Below are positions 37,372 through 45,740 of a stretch of 64,000 nt of DNA, one piece after another. Below the pieces are notes generated by a model. It did not search any database, was not told the DNA's origin, and worked only from the letters and a program-made list of their open reading frames with translations. A program made the position numbers and the translations under genes. The stretch is from PALSA-129 sp050014595. GTDB taxonomy: Bacteria > Acidobacteriota > Terriglobia > Bryobacterales > Bryobacteraceae. The stretch covers positions 72,553-136,552 of the forward strand of contig JBEKDA010000007.1 in assembly GCA_050014595.1 (NCBI GenBank). The letters run 5' to 3'. Positions within the stretch are counted from its first letter, which is position 1. Each line of letters opens with the position of its first letter.

Positions 37372-38727
37372 CTACTTCCCCTCGGGCAGCCCCGTCACTC
37401 CCTTGCTGTCCTTCACCGTAATCGTGCTCCCATCGGTGGTTCGAATCTTGATGTTCTTGAACGTCCAGTTCTCCGCATTCTGTATGCTCCCCGCCGTCTT
37501 CGCTTCGATGTCCAGGTCCTCGAACGTAAAATCCTGTAGCGGGGAATCCTTGTAGGAACTCACGGAAAACGCCCGTTGCGCGCCGGTCGACTTGATCCCC
37601 GAAATATGAACGTTGCGGAAATGCGGCAGCCCCTTGTCCGGTGACACCGGCGTCAGCAGTACTTTCCAGTAGTCCGGTATCTCCGTGATACCCTCCGGTA
37701 ACTTCGCGTAACTGTAGCTCGGGTTCCAATTCAGCGTGATACTCACTGGAGTGTTCACTCCCTGCGTGTCGATATCGTGAATCACGATGTTCTCGGTGGT
37801 GCCGCCGCGCGTGCTCGCCGATTTGAAAAGCACGCCGTTCGGCACCCCCGCCAGAACGTGAATCCGGTACGCTTCCACGTCGCGGATGCCGCCCGAAGTC
37901 TCGCTGCCCACCGTCACGCCCGCCGCTCCGCCACGCACCGTGCTGTCCCGAATGATCACTTTCTCGGTCGGCCGGTTTACCCGCAGCCCGTCCGCGTCCC
38001 GTCCCGCCTTCAGGCAGATGGCGTCGTCGTTGCAATCGATGTCGCAGTGTTCCACCAGCACGTTCGACGAGGAGTCGATATCGATCCCATCCGTGCTCGG
38101 CCCCTTGCCGCCGATATTGTTACGGATCGTCACCCCATCCACGGTCACGGTCTTCGAATAGCAGATATGTACCGTCCAGAATCCCGACCTGTTCAGCGTC
38201 AGCCCGCTCAAATCCACGTCCGACGATTTGTAAATCTGGATCAGCCGCGGCCTCTGGCAGTCGTAGTCCGCCGCCCATCGCAGGCCCCGCGGCTCATAGT
38301 CCCGCCGCAGCGTCCGGTAGTTGTCCCACCAGATCTTGCCGTCCCCGTCGATCGTCCCCTTGCCGGAAATCTTCACGCCCGTCTGCTCGTACACGTTGAT
38401 CAGCGCCGCCGGCCATTTCATTTCGATCCCCGCCACGCGCGTCTCGATCACCGGGTATCCCGCCAGGTCCTGCACCCCGCGGATCTCCACGCCTTCGTCC
38501 ACCCGCAGGTGCGTGCCCGATTTCAAAAACAACGATCCGGTCAAATAGACTCCCGGCTTCAACACAATCGTGCCGCCCGCTTTCGCCGCCGCGTCGATGG
38601 TCTTCTGGATGGCCATCGTGTCGTTGCTCTTCCCGTCGCCCTTGGCGCCGTAATCATTTACCCGAAACTCGGCGCACTGTGCCGCCGCAGCGGCCAGCAG
38701 AACTCCCGCCATAACTTGTATCCGCAT
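37372..38727 (-). CDS. Glycoside hydrolase family 28 (polygalacturonase/rhamnogalacturonase-like)
   Basis: This 451-residue protein has a signal peptide (MRIQVMAGVLLAAAAAQCA) and a beta-helix of GH28 type: VNDYGAKGDGKSNDTMAIQK near residue 23, SGKGTIDGDGKIWWDNY near residue 120, STDGIDIDSSSNV near 208, and CNDDAICLKAGRD near 230. The catalytic Asp residues in TDGID and NDDAI are present. VGSETSGGIRD near 272 replaces the GHG-type motif. The ATG at 38727 has GGGAGG 6 nt upstream and shares one base with the stop of the GH2 gene (TGATG), so the two are coupled. It probably hydrolyses galacturonan or rhamnogalacturonan. Confidence 0.88.
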   Translation of the reverse strand: MRIQVMAGVLLAAAAAQCAEFRVNDYGAKGDGKSNDTMAIQKTIDAAAKAGGTIVLKPGVYLTGSLFLKSGTHLRVDEGVEIRGVQDLAGYPVIETRVAGIEMKWPAALINVYEQTGVKISGKGTIDGDGKIWWDNYRTLRRDYEPRGLRWAADYDCQRPRLIQIYKSSDVDLSGLTLNRSGFWTVHICYSKTVTVDGVTIRNNIGGKGPSTDGIDIDSSSNVLVEHCDIDCNDDAICLKAGRDADGLRVNRPTEKVIIRDSTVRGGAAGVTVGSETSGGIRDVEAYRIHVLAGVPNGVLFKSASTRGGTTENIVIHDIDTQGVNTPVSITLNWNPSYSYAKLPEGITEIPDYWKVLLTPVSPDKGLPHFRNVHISGIKSTGAQRAFSVSSYKDSPLQDFTFEDLDIEAKTAGSIQNAENWTFKNIKIRTTDGSTITVKDSKGVTGLPEGK

Positions 38728-41135
38728 CAATTGCCTCCCTTCGCCGCGATGCTCACCGCCGATCCCGCCAGTCCCGCCGCCGCTCCCGTTACCGTAATCC
38801 GCCCCGCCGCATTTGCTTTAACGATCGCAATCGCCCGGCCACGATACGCGTGCCGCTCCCGCCCCTGAAAAGCTTCGTGGCTCGTGACGTCCGCGCTGTC
38901 CACGGCCGTTACCACCCCCGGTCCCGTCACCTGGAACGTAATCGACTCGTCCGCGTCAGGAACCGGCACGCCTTTCTCATCCACCACCGTCGCCGTGATG
39001 GTCGAAACATCGTCCCAGTTCGCGCCGATGCTCGTCTTGTCCGCGGCCAGCACCACTTTCGCCGCCTTCCCCGCGCTCAGCAGTTCGTAGGTAGCAACAC
39101 TCGCTCCCTTGTTCTTGCCCACCGCAATCAAGCTGCCCGCTTCAAACGGCACCACCCACGTGCGCGCCGAAGCATCCGCCGCCAGCCGCTTCGAGCCGAG
39201 CGTCCTCCCATTCAGCAACAGCTCCACTTCTTCGCAATTGCTGTACACCTCGACGTTTTCGTCATGGGCTCCCAACTTCGCCGGCGTCCAATCGGAGAAC
39301 AGTGTCTCCACCGGCAACCGGAACGTGGTCTGATACCCCGGGTCCGTAGGAGCCGCCGGCGGACGCGCCACCCGCCGCGCCATGTACACCATCGGCGCTT
39401 CCGTCCACCAGCTCTGCCGTTCATACGCCCCCGGCTTGAATCCGCCGGTGCGGTCCAACAGGCCCGACCCGGACACTACCTGCGGCCACTGGTGCGCTTC
39501 GCCCAGGTAATCAAACCCGGCCCACAAAAATTGTCCCGCGTATTCCGCGTTGTCGCGCAGCGCCAGCCACACCGCCCGCCCAAGCTGGTTCTCCGTCCCC
39601 ACAATCTTGCGCGTGGGCTTCGCGGCATGCGCCGCCAGAATTTCGTTCTCCCGGTAATTCTGCCCGATCACGTCGAGCAGATCCGCCAGCCCGTCGTCGT
39701 AATCGTGGCTCACGTTGGGCCGAAACAGCGCCTGTGTAACCGGCCGCGTTGGGTCGTTCGCGTGAAATACCTCCACCAGCCCGCTCAGAATCTCTTTCGC
39801 CAGGTCGGCCTTGGGCGTGTCGTGAATCTCATTCCCCGCGCTGTAGAGAATGACGCTCGGGTGATTCCGGTCGCGCCGCACCGTATCGCGCGTGTCGGTC
39901 TTTGACCACTCGTTGAAATACAGATGGTAGTCGTAGGGGTTCTTGGCGACGGTCCAGCAATCGAACATCTCATCCATCACCAGGAATCCCATCCGGTCGC
40001 ACAGCGCCAGAAACTCCGGCGCTGGCGGGTTATGCGCCGTGCGAATCGCGTTCACCCCAATCTGCCGCAGCAACTCCAGCCGCCGTTCCCACACGCGCAG
40101 CGGGACCGCCGCCCCCACCGCGCCCCCGTCATGGTGCATGGCCGCGCCTTTGATCTTCAGGTTCCGCCCGTTGATCCAGAAGCCCGTGTCCGCATCGAAG
40201 TGAAACTCGCGGATGCCGAAAGCCACCGCCTCCGTGGGGCGGACGCCCTCGTCCGCGCGCGACCCCCTGGTCGCGCCTCCTGCTCTCGCAGGCGACGTTC
40301 CGCCATCGAGCCACTGTACTTCCGCGCGATACAGCACTCCGTGGCCGATGTCCCAGCGGTCGGGATTCTTCACCGTGGTCTCCGCCGCGTAATCGGCCGA
40401 TTTCCTAGCACCCACCATCCGCGCTCCGGTTTCGGCGCTTCCTACCGCTCTGCCGCCGCTGTCCAGAATCCGGATCTGCAGCCCCACATTTCGGGTCTGC
40501 TCGGATTGGTTCAGCACCCGGCTCTCGACCCGCACCGTCGCTTCTGCCGCCGACACTTTGGGCGTCGTCACAAAAGTGGACCGGTGTTCCGCATGCACCG
40601 GCTCCACGGCTGACAGCCATACATGCCGGTAGATGCCCGCGCCCGTATACCATCGCGACGCCGGCTGCGCCGAATTATCGGCCCGCACCGCCAGAACATT
40701 CGCGTCCTTCCCGCCGAATTTCAAATGGCCCGTCAGCTCATATTCGAAGCTGACATAACCGTAGGGCCGCTTGCCCAGGTGGTAACCGTTGATCCACACA
40801 TCGCTGTTGGCCATCACCCCGTCAAACTCGATGAACACGCGCTCGACCGCGTCCCTCGCCGAAAGCGCAAAGTGTTTGCGGTACCATCCGACACCCGCGG
40901 GCAAAAACCCACCCGCACCACCGGTCGCATTCTTCTCATCGAATGGTCCTTCGATGCTCCAGTCGTGAGGAACGTCCACCGTCCTCCACGCGCTGTCATT
41001 GAACTCCGGCTTCTCCGCGCCCGCCGGGTCCGATTGAAGAAACCGCCATCCCGCATCGAACGCCCTCTGCGCGCCCGGCATCCAGCCCGGCGCCAGCAGC
41101 GCCACCGCCAAAATAGCAATCGAAAATCTGTTCAT
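38727..41135 (-). CDS. Glycoside hydrolase family 2 (beta-galactosidase-like)
   Basis: This 802-residue secreted protein (signal MNRFSIAILAVALLAPGWMPGAQ) has the GH2 order: jelly-roll sugar-binding domain (DSAWRTVDVPHDWSIEGPF near residue 46), Ig-like domain, then the TIM barrel. The acid/base Glu is in YSAGNEIHD, the likely nucleophile Glu in VGTENQLGR, and RTAHNPPAPEFL is typical of the family. Ig-like C-terminal domains follow. It would release galactose from side chains of rhamnogalacturonan I. An insert of about 22 residues around TSPARAGGATRGSRADEGV, just before the barrel, is encoded by a REP doublet. The start at 41135 has no strong ribosome site. Confidence 0.88.
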   Translation of the reverse strand: MNRFSIAILAVALLAPGWMPGAQRAFDAGWRFLQSDPAGAEKPEFNDSAWRTVDVPHDWSIEGPFDEKNATGGAGGFLPAGVGWYRKHFALSARDAVERVFIEFDGVMANSDVWINGYHLGKRPYGYVSFEYELTGHLKFGGKDANVLAVRADNSAQPASRWYTGAGIYRHVWLSAVEPVHAEHRSTFVTTPKVSAAEATVRVESRVLNQSEQTRNVGLQIRILDSGGRAVGSAETGARMVGARKSADYAAETTVKNPDRWDIGHGVLYRAEVQWLDGGTSPARAGGATRGSRADEGVRPTEAVAFGIREFHFDADTGFWINGRNLKIKGAAMHHDGGAVGAAVPLRVWERRLELLRQIGVNAIRTAHNPPAPEFLALCDRMGFLVMDEMFDCWTVAKNPYDYHLYFNEWSKTDTRDTVRRDRNHPSVILYSAGNEIHDTPKADLAKEILSGLVEVFHANDPTRPVTQALFRPNVSHDYDDGLADLLDVIGQNYRENEILAAHAAKPTRKIVGTENQLGRAVWLALRDNAEYAGQFLWAGFDYLGEAHQWPQVVSGSGLLDRTGGFKPGAYERQSWWTEAPMVYMARRVARPPAAPTDPGYQTTFRLPVETLFSDWTPAKLGAHDENVEVYSNCEEVELLLNGRTLGSKRLAADASARTWVVPFEAGSLIAVGKNKGASVATYELLSAGKAAKVVLAADKTSIGANWDDVSTITATVVDEKGVPVPDADESITFQVTGPGVVTAVDSADVTSHEAFQGRERHAYRGRAIAIVKANAAGRITVTGAAAGLAGSAVSIAAKGGN
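40239..40276. repeat. REP doublet inserted in frame inside the GH2 gene
   Basis: GCGGACG-CCCT-CGTCCGC (40239-40256) is followed directly by GCGCGACC-CCCT-GGTCGCGC (40257-40276). The design matches the intergenic doublet at 20898-20935. It encodes a low-complexity Arg/Gly/Ala/Pro segment of the GH2 protein and does not break the frame. Confidence 0.8.
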
Positions 41136-41185
41136 AAGCCGCCCAGAGTATAACATCCGAGACCGTAAAACCGGCCTGTTTTTGT

Positions 41186-41202
41186 GTTTTGACTCACAAA
41201 AC
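41186..41202. promoter_or_regulatory. Candidate operator: GTTTTGA-CTC-ACAAAAC dyad
   Basis: A 17-bp dyad with 7-bp arms (one mismatch) lies 51 bp upstream of the GH2 start in the gap shared with the divergent acetylesterase gene. It has the same arms and 3-nt spacer as the sites at 5285 and 44478. The rest of the 41136-41389 gap holds no gene that I can see. Confidence 0.6.
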
Positions 41203-41389
41203 CGTCTACCCAGCTCCCTCGTCACCCAAGCCGCCCGCGATCTCCGCCCGCACCTTGTAATAAGCTGATTCCTCGACACCTGCCACTGCCGCCGCGCGCC
41301 GCTCTCCGTTCCTGATAGCAAAACATGCGTTCCATCCCGTGAATTCGCTGGATCGCCGCGCGCTGCTCGCGTATGATGGCGGAAGGTTC

Positions 41390-42685
41390 ATGCCACTCAG
41401 AGGTGTAGCGTTCGCTGGCCCCGTTCTCTTCGCCGCCATCGCGGCTGCGCAAACTCCGACTCCCGCTCTCAAGTTCGCTTTCGGCGCCGCCACTGCCGTG
41501 CCCGGCTATGCACAGGTCCTGGCCACCACTATGTATTCCGACGACCTCGGCTACGGCTTCGAACCGGGCGCCAAACTCAGCGCGGTCCATCGCGGCGGCG
41601 GCGATCCGCTCCGCGACGACTTCATTACCAGCGACACTCCCTTCTACTTCTCGGTCAAAGTGCCCGAAGAGGGCAACTACAAAGTCACCGTCACCCTGGG
41701 CGATCACGAGGCCGAGTCCGTCACCACCGTCAAGGCCGAACTGCGACGCCTCATGCTGGAGCGCATTCGCCTCGCGCCCGGCAAGTTCGAAACCCAATCC
41801 TTCATCGTCAACGTCCGCACCCCGCAGATCCCCGGCGGCGGCGAGGTCCGCCTCAAGGATCGCGAGAAGACCTCCGAAGCGCGCGCCTGGGACAACCGCA
41901 TCACCCTCGAATTCTCCGACGCCCATCCCGCCGTTTGCGGCCTGGAGATCGAAAAGGCCGACGGCATCCCCACCATCTTTATCGCCGGCGATTCCACCTC
42001 CACCGACCAGCCGGTCGAGCCGTACAACAGTTGGGGCCAGATGCTGACTCGCTTCTTCAAGCCCGACATCGCCATCGCCAATCACGGCGAATCCGGCGAA
42101 TCGCTCCGCGGCTTCATCGGCGAGTTCCGCTTAGCCAAAGTGATGAGCCTCATCAAGCCGGGCGACTACCTGTTCATTCAGATGGGCCACAACGACCAGA
42201 AAGAAAAAGGCGAAGGCATCGGCGCATTCACCAGCTATAAGACCGACCTCAAGAAGTTCGTCGCCGAGGCCCGCCAACACGACGCCATTCCCGTGCTCGT
42301 CACTTCCATGAATCGTCTCACCTTCGACGACGCCGGCAAAATCACCAACAGCCTCGGCGATTACCCCGAAGCCGTCCGTCAAGCCGCCAGGGAAGAAAAC
42401 GTCACGCTCATCGACTTGAACGCCATGAGCAAGCTCTTGTACGAAGCCATCGGCCCCACTGACGCGCATCTGGCCTTCGCCGGTAAAGACACCACCCACC
42501 ACTCCGATTACGGCAGCTACGAACTGGCCAGGTGCATTGTCGAAGGCATCCGGCAGAGCAGACTGCCGCTCGTGAAATACCTGTTCGACACGCCGCCGTT
42601 CGACCCTTCGCACCCCGATCCCTTCGCCAATTTCGATCTTCCGCCAGACCCGGCGGCCACCGCGCAGCGGCCTTACGGCCAATAA
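41390..42685 (+). CDS. Rhamnogalacturonan acetylesterase (CE12, SGNH/GDSL hydrolase)
   Basis: This 431-residue secreted protein (signal MPLRGVAFAGPVLFAAIAAAQ) has an N-terminal beta domain (about 25-190; FAFGAATAVPGYAQV, TPFYFSVKVPEEGNYKVTV) and then an SGNH esterase. Motifs are FIAGDSTSTD near residue 200 (nucleophile Ser in GDS), NHGESGESLRGF near 226 (Gly block), IQMGHNDQKEKG near 265 (Asn block), and DTTHHSDYGSYELA near 367 (catalytic Asp-x-x-His). This is the layout of CE12 rhamnogalacturonan acetylesterases, which remove acetyl groups from galacturonate. The ATG at 41390 has GGAAGG close upstream; an in-frame GTG at 41339 is an alternative. It is divergent from the GH2-GH28 operon. Confidence 0.88.
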   Translation: MPLRGVAFAGPVLFAAIAAAQTPTPALKFAFGAATAVPGYAQVLATTMYSDDLGYGFEPGAKLSAVHRGGGDPLRDDFITSDTPFYFSVKVPEEGNYKVTVTLGDHEAESVTTVKAELRRLMLERIRLAPGKFETQSFIVNVRTPQIPGGGEVRLKDREKTSEARAWDNRITLEFSDAHPAVCGLEIEKADGIPTIFIAGDSTSTDQPVEPYNSWGQMLTRFFKPDIAIANHGESGESLRGFIGEFRLAKVMSLIKPGDYLFIQMGHNDQKEKGEGIGAFTSYKTDLKKFVAEARQHDAIPVLVTSMNRLTFDDAGKITNSLGDYPEAVRQAAREENVTLIDLNAMSKLLYEAIGPTDAHLAFAGKDTTHHSDYGSYELARCIVEGIRQSRLPLVKYLFDTPPFDPSHPDPFANFDLPPDPAATAQRPYGQ

Positions 42686-42694
42686 GGAGCCAAT

Positions 42695-42774
42695 CAGAGC
42701 CGCGACCGTCAGGGAGCGCTCGCCGTCACGGACTGTCACCCCAGTTTCAACGCTCCCTTACGGTCGCGGCTCTG
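42695..42774. repeat. Long inverted repeat, 24-nt arms
   Basis: The arms 42695-42718 and 42751-42774 match at 23 of 24 positions around a 32-nt loop; the outer part reads CAGAGCCGCGACCG. A related element with the same outer sequence is at 58012-58131. The element fills most of the gap between two genes on the same strand. Confidence 0.85.
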
Positions 42775-42849
42775 CCCGAAGCAACGCGCAAGAGTGGGGC
42801 GGACTCCGCGACCTGCTACCATTGGCTCGGCAGCCAGAAGGGAGCAACC

Positions 42850-43164
42850 ATGCGCTGGTACCACTATGTGGCGTACTTCTTCGGGGGCGCATTCCTCGCG
42901 AACACACTGCCCCATCTCGGCAATGGGATCTCGGGGCATGCCTTCCAGAGCCCCTTCGCATCGCCACCCGGGGTAGGCTTGTCCTCTTCGATGGTCAATG
43001 TCCTATGGGGCCTCTTCAACCTTGCCGTCGGCTACCTGCTCGTCTGTCGTGTCGGCAGCTTCAATCTGCGCAAGACCGGGCACGTGCTCTCGCTCGGGGC
43101 GGGCATCCTGATCATGTCGCTAATGCTTGCCCACGCATTCGGACGGTTCCACGGCGGGCTGTGA
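42850..43164 (+). CDS. Small multi-pass membrane protein
   Basis: This 104-residue protein has three hydrophobic segments (YHYVAYFFGGAFLANTLPHL; SMVNVLWGLFNLAVGYLLVC; GHVLSLGAGILIMSLMLAHA) and a conserved-looking loop GHAFQSPFASPPGVG between the first two. The ATG at 42850 follows a GGGAGC ribosome site. It resembles a widespread family of unnamed small membrane proteins; function is unknown. Confidence 0.7.
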   Translation: MRWYHYVAYFFGGAFLANTLPHLGNGISGHAFQSPFASPPGVGLSSSMVNVLWGLFNLAVGYLLVCRVGSFNLRKTGHVLSLGAGILIMSLMLAHAFGRFHGGL

Positions 43165-43198
43165 GCTCATCGCCACGCTTGCGCAGCGACTTCGTGCC

Positions 43199-44272
43199 CT
43201 ATGACGCAACCGTCGTCCCCAAATAGTTCCCGTACCCCACAATCATGGTCGACGCCACCAGCACCACCAGCGCCGCCGTCAGCCACATCTTGGTCCGCGT
43301 GCTCGCCCCGCGCCACTCGTGCAGCCCGATCCCCCACAGGCTGCTAAAAATAATGATGCTCGCCATGTGCAGCGTCCAACTCGAGAACTTGTACCTCCCC
43401 ATCTGCGTTTCGCCCATGGTGTAGAAGAAAAACTGGAAGTACCAGGTGGTTCCGGCCAGCGCCGAGAAAAAATAGTTCCAACCCATCGGCGCGCGTTCCG
43501 GTTCCCGTCCGCCGCTGAAATACTGGCCGCCCGACTTGTTCCGGATGTTCAGCGCCACACACCAGATGCAGTTCGTCGTGAACCCGCCCAGCAGCACTAC
43601 CACCAGCACCGGCAGGCCCTGCCACAGCGTGGTCGTTCCATGGCGCAAGGTCAGCGCTTTGATGGGGTCGCCCGCCCGCAGACCGTAGGAGAAGCACGCG
43701 CTCATCACGCCGGAGAACGTCGCCACCACCACGCCCTTCTTCAAATTGAATTCCTTGATGACCTCCTGCTTCTCCGCCGCCGACATCTCCTTTTCTTTGG
43801 ACATGCCCGCCTTACCCGCGCACGCGATCCCGCCCAGGCAGACGGCCACGCCGAACAGAATCACGCGGCCCGACACCGTACCCAGCACGCTCGTCGCGAA
43901 CACTCCGTCGAAGATCGGCGGCATCAACGTCCCAAACGCCGCGCAGTATCCCAGCACCATCGCCATCCCCAGCGACATCCCCAGGTACCGCATCGTCAAC
44001 CCGAACGTCAGCCCGCCCAGCCCCCACAACAAGCCCCAGAAATAGCACCAGAGAATCGTGCTCCCCGGCGTCTCGCGGAGCACCGCCGGCAGGTCGTTGG
44101 TCATGATCGTCCCCAACACCCAGGGAGCAATAATCCAACTGAAGAAGCCGCCCACCAGCCAATACGTCTCCCACGACCATCGCTTGACGCCGCGGAACGG
44201 AACATAGAAACTGCCGGAGGCAAGACCACCCAGCCAGTGGAAAATCACGCCAATCAAGGGATTCGGTGTCAT
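43199..44272 (-). CDS. rhaT: L-rhamnose/proton symporter
   Basis: This 357-residue protein with about ten membrane helices matches RhaT. It opens MTPNPLIGVIFHWLGGLASG, followed by SFYVPFRGVKRWSWETYWLV near residue 21, WGLLWGLGGLTFGLTMRYLG near 80, and GWNYFFSALAGTTWYFQFFF near 270. FYVPFRGVKRWSWE is a strong signature of this transporter family. It imports L-rhamnose with protons, feeding rhaB in the same locus. The ATG at 44272 was chosen because it begins the conserved region. It is divergent from the regulator gene, with two dyads between them. Confidence 0.92.
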   Translation of the reverse strand: MTPNPLIGVIFHWLGGLASGSFYVPFRGVKRWSWETYWLVGGFFSWIIAPWVLGTIMTNDLPAVLRETPGSTILWCYFWGLLWGLGGLTFGLTMRYLGMSLGMAMVLGYCAAFGTLMPPIFDGVFATSVLGTVSGRVILFGVAVCLGGIACAGKAGMSKEKEMSAAEKQEVIKEFNLKKGVVVATFSGVMSACFSYGLRAGDPIKALTLRHGTTTLWQGLPVLVVVLLGGFTTNCIWCVALNIRNKSGGQYFSGGREPERAPMGWNYFFSALAGTTWYFQFFFYTMGETQMGRYKFSSWTLHMASIIIFSSLWGIGLHEWRGASTRTKMWLTAALVVLVASTMIVGYGNYLGTTVAS

Positions 44273-44362
44273 AAGTTTGCCGGTCGGTGCAAAGTCTGTA
44301 TTGTACGGTGTTGCGGGCCGCAACGGCCACCCGCTTGGCCAGTCGCGGCTCCTTTTTTGTAC

Positions 44363-44378
44363 TGCGGAACGTTCCGCA
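44363..44378. promoter_or_regulatory. Perfect 16-bp palindrome TGCGGAACGTTCCGCA
   Basis: A perfect palindrome lies 91 bp upstream of rhaT and 164 bp upstream of the regulator gene. The half-sites TGCGGAAC/GTTCCGCA resemble the operators known for IclR-family regulators, and the regulator next door has an IclR-type DNA-binding domain. Function is inferred. Confidence 0.55.
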
Positions 44379-44477
44379 TCCCCTCCCCCAGCCGCCTATT
44401 TCTACGCAAACACTGCGTTTACGATGAGGATTCGCGCCTTTCCCCGCATCCGCCCGCCCCGTTCCCGCCCCGCTTGC

Positions 44478-44494
44478 GTTTTGAATCTCAAAAC
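44478..44494. promoter_or_regulatory. Candidate operator: GTTTTGA-ATC-TCAAAAC dyad
   Basis: A perfect 7-bp-armed dyad with a 3-nt spacer lies 48 bp upstream of the regulator start codon. It has the same design as the sites at 5285 and 41186, and its position suggests autoregulation. Confidence 0.6.
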
Positions 44495-44541
44495 TGTTAC
44501 AACAATGGAGGTCTCCGTCTGAACGCTGCCGGGGGGTCCAA

Positions 44542-45669
44542 GTGAAGACTTCCAACCACAGCCGGTACACGGTCAAATCGCTCGTCCACGCCTCTCGGGT
44601 CCTGGAAGTTTTCCAGAAGCCCGGCGACATTCTCCGCTTGCGCGATGTCGTCGAACGCACCGCCTTCAACAAGGGCATGTGCTTCCGCCTGCTCTACACT
44701 CTGCACCAGTGCGGCTTCCTGGATAAGGTCGGCGAGAATCATTACCGCCTGGCCGCCGAAGTGCGCCGGCGCCGTTTGTACCGCCTCGGCTACGCCGCCC
44801 AGGGCCAGGAAGCTTCCTTCGATCGCGAGGTCCGCGCCGGCCTCAGCCGCGCCGCTGATCGCGCCGAGGTCGAACTCATCGTCGTCGACAACCGCTATCA
44901 GCCCAAGATCGCTCTCCGCAGCGCCGACTACCTCATCCGCGAACAAGTCGATCTGGTCATCGAGTTTCAGACCGACGAAGTGGTCGCCCCCGCCATTGGC
45001 GCTAAGTACCTGGAGGCGCACATCCCTTTCATCGCCATCGATATCCCCCACCCCGGCGCCACTTACTTTGGGGCCAATAACTACCAGGCCGGACTTATGG
45101 CCGGTCACTATCTCGGCCGCTGGGCCAAACGCCACTGGAATTCTGAAGTCGATGAGATTCTGCTGATCGAGTTACAACGCGCCGGCTCTCTCCCCAAGAC
45201 GCGCATCCGCGGCATTTCCGTCGGCATCGGCGAATCCCTCCGTGTCGCCGAATCCTGCCGCACCGTTTCCATCGACGGCGACGGCCAGTTCCAGACCACC
45301 CACGAGCGAGTGCGCAAATACCTGCGCGAATCCAAAGCCCGCCGCATCTTGGTCGGCGCCGTCAACGATTCCAGCGCCTTGGGCGCTCTGCGCGCCTTTC
45401 AGGAGGCCGGCCGCGCCGCCGATTGCGCCATCGTCGGACAAAATGCCGAAACCGAAGCGCGCGCCGAACTCCGCACTCCCGGCACCCGCTTAGTCGCCTC
45501 CGTCGCCTATTTCCCGGAAAAGTACGGCGACGGTCTCATCCGCCTCGCCCTGGACATCCTCGGCAACAAGGCCGTGCCACCCGCCATCTTCACCAGTCAC
45601 CAGGTCATCACTCCGGAAAACGTCGACCACTTCTATCCCAACGACGGTCTCCTCTCCGGCCCCGCCTAA
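44542..45669 (+). CDS. Chimeric regulator: IclR-type helix-turn-helix plus periplasmic-binding-protein-like domain
   Basis: This 375-residue cytosolic protein has an IclR-like winged helix at about 8-72 (YTVKSLVHASRVLEVFQKPG, RTAFNKGMCFRLLYTLHQCG). The rest is a type I periplasmic-binding-protein fold like that of LacI regulators (EVELIVVDNRYQPKIALRSA, FGANNYQAGLMAGHYLGRW, ILVGAVNDSSALGALRAFQE). IclR proteins normally have a GAF-like effector domain, so the pairing is unusual. It starts at GTG 44542 after a G-rich site. The position next to rhaT and near shared operators suggests it controls the rhamnose/pectin genes in response to a sugar. Confidence 0.82.
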   Translation: MKTSNHSRYTVKSLVHASRVLEVFQKPGDILRLRDVVERTAFNKGMCFRLLYTLHQCGFLDKVGENHYRLAAEVRRRRLYRLGYAAQGQEASFDREVRAGLSRAADRAEVELIVVDNRYQPKIALRSADYLIREQVDLVIEFQTDEVVAPAIGAKYLEAHIPFIAIDIPHPGATYFGANNYQAGLMAGHYLGRWAKRHWNSEVDEILLIELQRAGSLPKTRIRGISVGIGESLRVAESCRTVSIDGDGQFQTTHERVRKYLRESKARRILVGAVNDSSALGALRAFQEAGRAADCAIVGQNAETEARAELRTPGTRLVASVAYFPEKYGDGLIRLALDILGNKAVPPAIFTSHQVITPENVDHFYPNDGLLSGPA

Positions 45670-45740
45670 GCCGAATACTGTCACTTAGGTGTCGATCGAG
45701 GCCGGCTCAATATGAGAGAAATGCGCGCTCAACAAATCCC

